Source: Daphnia pulex (taxonomy: Eukaryota; Arthropoda; Branchiopoda; Diplostraca; Daphniidae). Taken from it: DNA of 64,000 nt. Of this stretch, positions 37,868-46,948 are shown piece after piece. Each line of letters opens with the position of its first letter. Positions within the stretch are counted from its first letter, which is position 1. The notes beneath the pieces were generated by a model. It did no database searches. It had not been told where the DNA came from and worked only from the letters and a program-made list of their open reading frames with translations. The stretch lies in contig NC_060018.1 in NCBI RefSeq assembly GCF_021134715.1, positions 11,239,501 to 11,303,500 on the forward strand, written 5' to 3'. Made by a program: the position numbers and the translations under genes.

Positions 37868-38376
37868 ATGGGTAAGTAAACAATACGATTTATAACTTAT
37901 AACTTAACTTATAACAAATAACTTTTAATTGAAAAAAATACATCGTAAAATACAATTGCATGAAATTTATTTGATTCTATGCTAGTTGCTGTCACTTATT
38001 TGGACCTTGCCTTTTATGTTTTTTTCTTCTTATTGGGCGTACTAATCTTCACTGCCATAAGTCGAAATCGATAGAACTGCCTCATCACAACAACCGATGT
38101 CAAACAAAAGAAAAAAGTAATTCTGGAGTTGCTATTATTTATTAATCGATTTTTTTAACATGAATATGAATAAAATCATAAAATTGCGTTTAATAACGAT
38201 GCCATCAAATATATATTATAGATGTTTTCACCGGCACAGTTTTGGGCGAGAGATACGGCGATAAGGCAGGAGTGAAGAAGTGTGCCTATACATGGCGACT
38301 AGACGGGAAAATACACAAAATTCATCTCGCCGCATCGCCTACAATTTCCAGTGAACGACAAGACATTCCGTCATAA
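37868..38376 (+). CDS. micro membrane protein with 4-nt first coding exon
   Basis: Model: ATGG (37868-37871, GTAAGT donor), 37986-38060, 38222-38376, giving 77 residues. The second exon encodes a transmembrane segment (VAVTYLDLAFYVFFFLLGVL) and the third a basic tail with TGTVLGERYGDK and AAYTW-like sequence. If the second donor (A|GTCGAA, weak) is not used, translation stops at 38072-38074 to give a 30-residue peptide. The gene layout parallels 33460-33907. The duplicate at 53276 keeps both exons but has a premature stop in the third. Confidence 0.4.
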
Positions 38377-38530
38377 TATATTAGAATATTAGAAACAATG
38401 GCCATGTACAAAATAGTAAAATTTGAGTAAATAAAAAATTCAGTTCAGACCTTTAATTCGTTACTAAATGTTATCTAGGATCATGGATGTAATTGTATTT
38501 GATTTGATAGAACCCGTCCTAGTTACTTTC

Positions 38531-38604
38531 CATGAATATCATTAGCGAATAAGATACTGTTGTATTAGTAGCTACCATGCGCTAACCAACTGCGCCACTG
38601 GAGA
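38531..38604 (-). pseudogene. truncated tRNA-Ile copy 4
   Basis: Only the 5' half (acceptor strand, D arm, anticodon region) and intron-like sequence remain; the T arm and 3' end are gone. Four bases are inserted in the anticodon stem. Confidence 0.6.
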
Positions 38605-39070
38605 CATGCTAACATAAAGCATATAGGCTAATGAATAAAAAAATATAACGGCTTAATTGAAACTATGATTGTGTTGCCAAGTATCAAACCGAAGGCAATC
38701 GTTAAGAAAAAAAAATGGCAACGTGAATTGCGCAGCGAGATAATATTTCAACGCATCTCCAAAGAGGAAACGGGTCAGTGTCCGGTGTAACCATTGGCTG
38801 ATTTTTGGGTTGTTGTTGCGCAATTTTTAGAAATTTTGTTTTCTATATCGTATTACGAGGGTTTTTTTATTTTTAAATTTTAATTCGCACTCGATATCAG
38901 ATTTAAGCTGAACCATCAAGTTAGATACGGGTTTGCGGTTGATTTGGGATCTATAACATTGTTGAACTATTAGAAGATCCGTGTTAAGCTGTATATAGAT
39001 GCAAATGCAATCCGTCAAAACTGATCAAAACCGACTTTCTTACACGCCCGCAATCCACGTAAATATCATA

Positions 39071-39225
39071 ACCCTTTATCGACGTGAGCCGATAAAAGTT
39101 TTCAACTTCTAGACGCCACGTCAACAAGAATTGAGAGAGGATTCCCTATAGGGCTTTGTCCCGACAGGCATTAGAACGATCCAGAGGATCTCGCCACGGA
39201 TGTCCCTACGGCCGAAAAAGGGATA
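39071..39225. mobile_element. 155-bp insertion in one duplicate, MITE-like
   Basis: It is absent from the otherwise matching sequence at about 54459. The ends form imperfect inverted repeats (ACCCTTTATCG against CGAAAAAGGGAT) and ATA flanks both sides, so a small insertion with a short target duplication is likely. Confidence 0.45.
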
Positions 39226-40900
39226 AACAATTCCTATGGTAAAACATTAAATGGTTTAAAACAGCAGTTCAACCGAGATTAATCGGCTCGTGACCAATGC
39301 GTGCTCTCAGCCATGATAAAACAAATTTGGGGGTCTAATTGCGCAGCAACGAGCGCAAACATTTTACATTGTTTGCGCAGCGAAGTGAGCCGCCAAAACA
39401 TTGAATGGGCGACGATTAGCGCTAAGATAGCGAACGGACTCACGATTAAGCGCTAATATAATGTGCGCTACTCGTCCATTCACCACAATAAATTTTCTTC
39501 TCGCAACCGATAAGTTAAATTAACGAAGCGCTTGCGCGTCTCATAAAATGCTGCGATGAAATGAATTGCGCTAAATAGGCTAATAAAGCGTACCGCGCGC
39601 AAGTAAATTGCAAATACATCGCTAGCGCAATGCGCGTTTATTTAGAGCTAGATCTAGGGTGACATATTTGTTTGAATTATTTTTCGCGCAATGAGCCGCT
39701 CAAAACAGCGAACGGGTGATTGCGCTAACATAGCTGACGGACCAGCGATAAGCGCTCAAATTATTTAAGCGCTTGCGCGTTTTTTTATTAATGACTAAAT
39801 GAAATGCTCAAAATTTTGCGCAACGCGCGCAAGTATCTCCCGTTTATAGTAGATGAGATTAGTAAGGGTTGGCACAATTTTTAAAATTTTCTCTCCCATT
39901 TCCCTCCATCAATACCTTTTTCAAATCTTTTTGTCTTTAAAAAAAAGCAAACATTCTTTCATCTAGAACGTATTTTTTGAAAATTTTATTAGTTACAAGT
40001 CCAGCGTTATTAAAGTTATAAAACGAAAAAAAAATTACGCATTACGCCACTACAACGTGGTTAGTTGGTTGTCCCTGTAATTCTAATGGGAGAACAGCCG
40101 AAACGGGGGTTGATTTGAAACCTCGATTTTGATCAAATAAATCATAATAACAACGATTTATTTTTTCAGGTTGAATTATATAAATCTCTTGGTTAGTTTT
40201 TAATATCCATAAGTAATTTGAGCTAATTCAAAAATTCAGTTATTCACAGCAATGGCAATTTTCCATAAGCCAAATAGCCCCACGTTGAAAGGCAGAAATA
40301 GCCCCAACAGGGGCGTCTACACAAAATATATTTTAAGCCACTGTAATTTAGTTTTCTGTTTACGCCTTAACATATAGTCAATAGGAGATAAAATTCTCTA
40401 TTAAACTAGTAATTTTAACTTTTTCTATCATTATTCCAAAAGAAATTATTTGAAAAACCTGTTTGAAAAATCTTACATCAGAAAAGTAAAAAAAGTGTTT
40501 TTACTTTACAGTACCCACCAAACTATTAGGTACACCCCCCTTTTTTCAGTGGATTCTTATGGCACTACGTGTCTTAGAAAAAGTGCAAATAATACCCGAA
40601 CGGCTTGGGCTAGATTTTTTTTCTTTTTTCCTGAGTAGATCTAATGATGATCTACATTTTTTACACACACAAAATTGTTGTAGGATTAAACCCCATGGCG
40701 CTACGGTATCGTTCACTTTATTAGGTACACCCGTTTTCCCCCCATATGCGCCGTGTTAAATACGGCGTTTTCAAAAATTTACAAAAAATAGTAAAAATCA
40801 AGATAAAATCTTTTTCTTTGTGCCAATAGAACCAGAATTATTCACTCTTTACGAATATAAAGAATGATTTACAATAAAATCAACTCAAAAAACCCTTCCC

Positions 40901-41015
40901 TATACCCCAAAGTTTTCCACTTCAAAATTTGTCGAAATTTCGAATGCCTATGGGGGCGACAGTGCAAGTGTGTAGTAAAAAGTACAAATTTTGAAGTGGA
41001 AAACTTTGAGGTATA
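40901..41015. repeat. 32-bp inverted repeat at a duplication edge
   Basis: 40901-40932 and 40984-41015 are inverted copies with one mismatch, separated by 51 bp. The right arm ends exactly where homology with 59459 begins. Confidence 0.75.
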
Positions 41016-42448
41016 GATGTGGTGTTACTTTGGGTGGTGTCAGAGACATTTCGTTTTGGCTGTGCAGGTGATTCTTAGTTGGAATGTAGGTTGCGGCATT
41101 TTTAGTACCGCAATTCCAATCAGGTAATCAGAATTGCGGTTTTCACGGAAAGCTGTCAAATTTTAAAAGTGCAAAAAATTGTAAATGGTGGTGAATGAAA
41201 CATTTTTGGCTGCATAAATTTGTTACAACAAGAAAAGAGGCCTAAAGTTACTTACATTTTTTAATGTGAAATGGCGACTTCCGCAGCATCTGACTCTGTT
41301 TCGCCAAACGAATGAAGTAGAAAACCTTAACTTTGCTAGGCAGTTTCGAAGTGCTTGTATCCGCTATCACCCCATACCAGTTGTTTCTCTTCAATTCGTC
41401 GTATAAATACATGCAGCCTCAAATTTCAGCAACGTCAGATGGAGTAATTTGAAAAGCAACCACTTTGTATGCCAACGACGACATTACGTTATTCAAGCAT
41501 GGCCAAACTTCTGCGGGTGAGCTAGTCCTCACCATTGTCAACGATTCAGGCATTTCTTTTTTATCAAGCACAAAACAAGTGTTATCCTTAGAAACAAAGG
41601 AAAAATCAAGGTAGGATTATGCAGATATGTCTAATTAGTAAACTTACAAGTAAATTCCTTTGGCATTAAATGGTCAATTTAACTTAATTAAACTTACCAG
41701 ACATTGGTCCCGTTCCAACCTCCAGTAATTTCTTCAGAAAAACCGATTTCCACAATCTGCAGGCAAGCTAATTATTTGTAGCTTTGCGTAATTTTTCCTT
41801 AACTTCGTCACAGGTTCTTTTGGCGTAGTTAGTTGCTCTAGGTGTAGAAGAGCATTTAGGAGTGTGCTTTAGAAACGCAGGTTTTTCTAAAAACACTCGA
41901 AAGCAAAGACTGCAAATGAGCAACGGGGCTTTGCGGACTTAAGCCAAACAATCAAGATGAATAAACAAAATAGTGATTAGTGAATGCGTATACATTTAAT
42001 ATTAATTTCAAGTCCTACCTCCGATGATTTTGCCATCCATCCATTTCAGTATTTCCTTTTCGGATTCCATCTCGAATTCTAAACTAACAACATTATCTAA
42101 AAATAATCTATTGATTAGATGAAAGAACAGAACAAAATGAATAAAATAACTTTACCGATGTAATTGGGCTCTTCATTGAAACTGACGGAAGGAGAGGCAA
42201 TTCCATTCTTGTCATCCATTTCTTTGATTTAAATTTAAGGAGATAAATGTTGTTTGTTAATTAAAGGGGGTTAATGGCGTCGAATCTGCTCCACCAATTT
42301 TTTCCGAATTCCATTTCGACACTGCATCAACTGGCGAGTTCTTGGCCGCAGCAGTTGAGTTAAACACCACGTCCTCAGTCAGAATAGTTTCTGTCATGGT
42401 GCTCGCATCCAGATTGGTACTATTCTGCGTCTGCGTCTGCGTAGACAT
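41016..42448 (-). pseudogene. unidentified gene with C2HC-finger-like exon, copy 1
   Basis: Exons seen on the minus strand: ATG 42448 with an MSTQTQTQ start; 42221-42156 (MDDKNGIASPS); 42096-42019 (EMESEKEILKWMDG); about 41943-41790, with CSLCFRVFLEKPAFLKHTPK then C, a C-x2-C-x12-H-x3-C pattern; and about 41595-41340 (AEVWPCLNNVMSSLAYKVVA). The last has an in-frame TGA where copy 2 reads Gly. The C-terminal basic exon of copy 2 (59366-59500) is missing here, cut by the hairpin at 41015. The family is unknown to me. It lies just downstream of the REXO1-like gene. Confidence 0.4.
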
Positions 42449-42470
42449 CGACGGCTCGTGTTCCTTATGA

Positions 42471-42476
42471 TTTATT
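42471..42476 (-). terminator. poly(A) signal of the REXO1-like gene
   Basis: AATAAA on the minus strand, about 55 nt past the stop codon at 42531-42533. It is conserved in copy 2 near 60910. Confidence 0.5.
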
Positions 42477-42530
42477 TATAAATGATTATGTTGATTTTGA
42501 AAATAAATTGGAGAAAAAAATTTTTAATGT

Positions 42531-45500
42531 TCATACATTGATTTTCCACAGCATCAACTGCATGCATGCAATAGCGTATCTTGCCCTGTCAACTACATGA
42601 AATTGAAAAATAAATTAAGTTTTAAAGATGCAGAATACAATCTGGAATTGTATTGTTCATTATCCATCGACCGATTGCTGGACTCTCCTTTCTTTCGAAG
42701 TTGATTGAACGTGTAGTCCACTGCCAACTCTCTACTCATCTTGGGGCTTTCAACCTTCTTCCTGATCGTCAGTCTGCCTATCGCACAAATTACTCCACTG
42801 AGACTGCGCTTCTTGGACTCTACAATGACCTTCTCTGCACTGTCGATGCCGGTCAGGCCACTGCCGTCTGCTTCCTTGATCTGACAGCTGCCTTCGATAC
42901 TATCGATCACACCATTCTACTCGACTCTCTTTCAACTCGTTGTGGCGTTGCTGATGATGTCCTACTTTGGTTTGCATCTTACCTTTCCGGTCGCACCCAG
43001 TGTGTTCGTGTTGGTGACTGCTTCTCCTCGAGTGTTCCAGTTCCTTATGGTGTTCCTCAAGGCTCAGTCAATGGTGCAATCCTTTTTATTCTTCTGGTTT
43101 CTGCCCTTCCCGACCAAACCGCAACTGATGGCGTCATTATTGATCAGTATTCTGATGACACAAATGGCCGAATCACCTTCCAACTACACTCTAAAACCAA
43201 CCCCTCTGACCAACGGGCTGCTATCGCAAACCTTAGTCACTGGACTTGTCGCACTGATCGATGGCTTTTTGATCAACATGTCATCCTCGTATTGGCAAAG
43301 TTCGGCGCTTTCTCGATCCTCTTACTACTAAGTGCCTTGTTCAGTCTCTCGTCCTCTCTCGTGTTGACTATGCCTGTTCTTTCTTCGTTGGTCTTCCTAG
43401 CACTTTGCTCTCTAAGCTGCAGCGCGTGATAAACGCTTCCGCTCGTCTCATTCTTCGTGTGAGGAAGAGAGACAGCATTCGTTCCCATCTGCGCTCCCTT
43501 AATTGGCTCTGTGTTAACGACAGAATCACTTTTCGTATTGCCACCTTGACCTATCGCTGTTTAAAAGGCTCCGCACCTTCTTGTCTCGTCTAATAATTCC
43601 TCTAGAAAACTCACGCAGCCTACGCTCATCTTCATCTGCTCTACTTCGCGTTCCTCGCACTCGCCATGTTAATCTTGGTGATCGATCTTTTGCAAAGGTC
43701 GCTCCATCCATCTGGAACCGACTCCCTCTTGCTGTTCGTAATGCCACCACACTCCCCAAGTTTCGCTCTCTTTTATTCAAACACCTTTTCGATTGATGTG
43801 TCTTATGCTTTTTCTGTGACTTTTTACCCTGACTGTACTTTCCGCGTCATTAGAACTTAATTTGGATAATGCGCGTTATAAATAAATCAAATCAAATCAA
43901 TCCTCAACCTTTCTAAGTGTCTTTTCTTTTACGCCGTCTCACCTCATCAAGACCACAAACTTGCCCCTCTACCGTTGGAAATGGGCTCCGGCATTCTTCA
44001 ACCGTCCGCCGAAGTCAAACACCTTGGCGTCACTTTTGATTCTCATCTCTCGATGTCCTCCCACATTCGCAATATTTGTCGGTCCTCTTTCTTTCACTTG
44101 TGGCGTATTGGCAAAGTTCGACGCTTTCTGGATCCTCTTACTACTAAGTGCCTTGTTCAGTCTCTTGTCCTCTCTCGAATTGACTATGCATGTTCTCTTT
44201 TCGCCGGTCTTCCTGGCACTTTGCTCTCTAAGCTGCAGCGCGTGATAAACGCTTCCGCTCGTCTCATTCTTCGTGTGACGAAGAGAGACAGCATTCGTTC
44301 CCATCTACGCTCCCTTAATTGGCTCTGTGTCAACGACAGAATCACTTTTCGTATTGCCACCCTGACCTATCGCTGTTTACATGGCTCCGCACCTACTTAC
44401 CTGACTCGTCTAATCATTCCTCTTGAAAACTCACGCAGCCAACGCTCATCTTCATCTGCTCTACTTCGCGTTCCTCGCACTCGCCATGTTAATCTTGGTG
44501 ATCGATCTTTTGCAAAGGTCGCTCCTTCCATCTGGAACCGTCTCCCTCTTGCTGTTCGTAATGCCACCACACTCCCCAAGTTTCGTTCTCTTTTATTCAA
44601 GCACCTTTTCGATTGATGTGTCTTATGCTTTTTCTGTGACTCTTAGCCTGACTGTACTTTCCGCGTCATTAGAACTTTATTTGGATAATGCGCGTTATAA
44701 ATAAATCAAATCAAAATCAAAATCAAACCAATAGTCGGCGGAAAAAAAGGGCATGCAGCAACAAGCTCGACAAGAGAGTCATCAAGTTAAAAAAGGAGAC
44801 ATATAATCATAAAAAAGATTCTTCAAGTGCCGGTAAGTTCAATTGCAAAAAGGATTTCGTCAAAAAAGAGGCACGGGCAATTTGGGAGGAAAGTGCCGCT
44901 CTACCTTTTTTCCCTCCCCCCTCTTTCAAACTGCAAAAAAGTTCCAGCAACCCATTAAAGCAGAAAGAGAAACAAGAGGACCTCTGCACACACAGCAGCC
45001 AAATAATAAAAATATCAGGTGGAAAAAAGAAGAAAAAGCTTCTTTTGCGGCAAAGAACCTTTTCAAACGAGATAGCGAAAAATAAAAAAAAGACACGACA
45101 GGCAAAAAACAGAGAAAGAATAATATAAAAGGGCTCGGTGCCTAGACAGACAATCTAATATGATTTCTCCCTATCTGCAAAAAAAAAAAATTCTGAAAGA
45201 AAGGGCGAAAAGAACTGTGTGTGTACAGTTAGCTGCTCCTGATGACGTGACAGAGGAGAATCTTCTAAATGTTAAGTAGAATCTGGAAATCCAGATAAAA
45301 CTCGTTTCAAAGATGTAGAATGGGATCATTGCATTTTACCTTCGTGTTCAATGTTCTTGTTTAAGTAATTGCGGCACAATTCACGCAATGTTTTCCGTGT
45401 TGCTATAGCTGACAGGCAGGAGCAAAACACGACACTGGTGTCCACAACTGTGTCGTGTGTCATCTAAAACGACCATAATTGAAATGATAAAGGACAAACA

Positions 45501-46347
45501 GGAAATAACATATTCATGAATTTTACCCGCAAGGCCAATAAGGCGTAGTGTACACCATGTCCGATAAGGATGGTTTTGTCACATATTAGTTCAATCAACT
45601 TTTGCTGGACGTCTCTAAAGAATAAATATAAATATGCTAACTATACAAAGAAATATTTATTATATATATAAAAAAAGACGAAAGAAAAGTTAACCTGATG
45701 GTCGTCTCTACGTTTAGCAAATCAAAAATGTAGATCACGATGATTTGCATGATTGCAGGCCCAGAAATCGTCAGGCAATAATGGCAATGTAAAGCGTAAA
45801 CGGGGTAAATGCCGTCGTGATGCGTCCTTCTGGCCATCGTCCGCACAAATCCTTCTATGTTGATGAGACTTCCAGAATCAATCAAGTGCGGCTTGCCATC
45901 GGAAATGGTCTCGTCCCTAACACAAACTTTTGAAGAAAAATTTACAACTACTGTCGTAAAATTGTATGACTACAATGTCAACTCAACTTTTTTCCTGCCA
46001 GTCCTCCCACAATTTCCATTGTGTGGAATAACAATGATTCATCGACAATGGCTCGGCCACTGTCATCTGAAGCCGGGCGTGATTACCCAGTTTTATTTTG
46101 TTCCACAAGCGCGAGGACAGGCTTTACCATTTTTTGGTATAGCATTGAATCTGCCGATAAAAATTGAACTTTAGAAAGAAAAATTAGGGTAGAAATTAAA
46201 TTAAGTACTGAACGAACCGTTACATTGAGCCGCAATACGACACAAGGTAACGTGAATGCCGGTGGTATATATGTGTATATATATATATGACCAGAAAATT
46301 TCGTGAAAATCATTTGAGACGAGCGAACCGCCACTTTTCCTTGCCAT
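42531..46347 (-). CDS. REXO1-like DEDDh exonuclease domain, catalytic residues replaced
   Basis: Exons, minus strand: 46347-46218, 46168-46087, 45916-45695, 45614-45527, 45463-45340, 42592-42531; all GT-AG, all in phase, 235 residues. Family landmarks appear in REXO1 order: GFVRTM, then YALHCHYC (family: YALDCEMC), TTIRDVQQKL, TILIGHGVHYALLAL, HDTVVDTSVVF and ACMQLMLWKI at the end. REXO1-type enzymes trim RNA 3' ends using four acidic residues and a His. Here the first pair is H and H, the second Asp aligns with Ala, the third Asp is kept, and the Asp near the C-terminus is Tyr. The stretch between motif I and DVQQ is also shorter than usual. A LINE sits in the last intron. The first exon (donor GTTCGT) is the least certain. 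It is either a non-catalytic paralogue or a pseudogene that is still open. Confidence 0.6.
42643..44716 (+). mobile_element. 5'-truncated CR1/L2-like non-LTR retrotransposon, partly duplicated
   Basis: The plus strand encodes reverse transcriptase pieces: GLSFLSKLIERVV, DRQSAYRTNYSTETALL, FLDLTAAFDTIDH, GVPQGS and YSDDTNG (the Y-x-DD active site). The C-terminal part (GLPGTLLSKLQRVINASARL, NRLPLAVRNATTLPKFRSLL) occurs twice, at about 43290-43880 and 44110-44716. Each copy ends in ATAAATCAAATCAAA-type tails. The first copy has lost about 200 bp after LFDQHV and is frameshifted. It is inserted into the last intron of the REXO1-like gene, against that gene's direction. Confidence 0.85.
44717..45327 (+). 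other. rest of the copy-1-specific insertion, Lys-rich frame
   Basis: It follows the LINE tail. A frame of ~140 codons is open but made of A-rich (Lys/Gln/Asn) codons; I see no domain. The right edge repeats the left target (AAGATGTAGAATGGGATC here, AAGATGCAGAATACAATC at 42625), suggesting an old target-site duplication. Confidence 0.4.
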
Positions 46348-46948
46348 CTCTTTGATAATTTTTTTAACTAACTTGTGTGATTCAATATTCTTGGGTTGCT
46401 AATTTTCTCCAGCAGTTTAGTCTCCGTTTCCCTAAATCATTTGAGTTGTCAAATCAATCAATTCATTCTTGTAGTTGTACATACTAATGGCATTTGACTT
46501 TTGTTTGGAAGACTAGTCACATCCAGTGTTGTGGCAGTTGCAGTCATCTGCGGCCCTTACCACTTAGCTCTGATGTCATCTATAAAAATCGTCTGTATTT
46601 TCATCTATATAACGTTGTCATTTTCGACTTTCATGACAGTTTCGCGCATCGGCAGTTAAAGGACTGTTGTTATCCATTGTGGAATTGACTGTACAGTGAA
46701 ACTTTTCTTTCCCTATTCTGAATTTGTTAAAGACGGGCTCTGTTTTGGTTTGCCAGGCGGACAGCAGCCGGCCACTTCCACGAGTTCTTGACTATCACTC
46801 TGTCGACTGCGGTAGTCGCAATGGTTGGTTATACTTTTCACAGTTTCCTTATTGAGTTTTAAAACGCAAACCAGCATCCAGCAATCACCAACATTTTTTT
46901 CTCATTTTGGCATGAAAAGATCCAGAAACATTATTAAGGTTGCAAAGC

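Larger units (their letters stand above)
37065..40508 (+). repeat. segmental duplication block 1, copy 1
   Basis: From TTCGTTAACAGCAG to AAAAAGTGTTTTTACTTTA this block matches 52496-55740 in direct orientation with few substitutions. It contains a small membrane gene, a truncated tRNA and a stretch (39330-39830) unusually rich in GCGC, AGCGCT and CTTGCGCG motifs. The main difference is a 155-bp stretch at 39071-39225 found only here. Confidence 0.85.
41016..46948 (+). repeat. segmental duplication block 2, copy 1
   Basis: 41016-42642 and 45328-46948 match 59459-61021 and 62201-64000 in the same order and orientation. The LINE-bearing stretch 42643-45327 is unique to this copy. Copy 2 runs to the window end, so the true right limit is unknown. 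Confidence 0.85.

Noticed and set aside
44688-45128. 146-codon Lys-rich frame
   Set aside because: Composed of A-rich codons inside the LINE-associated insertion; no conserved motif.
45637-45885. Minus-strand frame first suspected to be a chemoreceptor (gustatory receptor) C-terminus
   Set aside because: The splice phases and the following RDVQQKL, ILIGHG and HDTVVDTSVVF exons identify it as REXO1-like.
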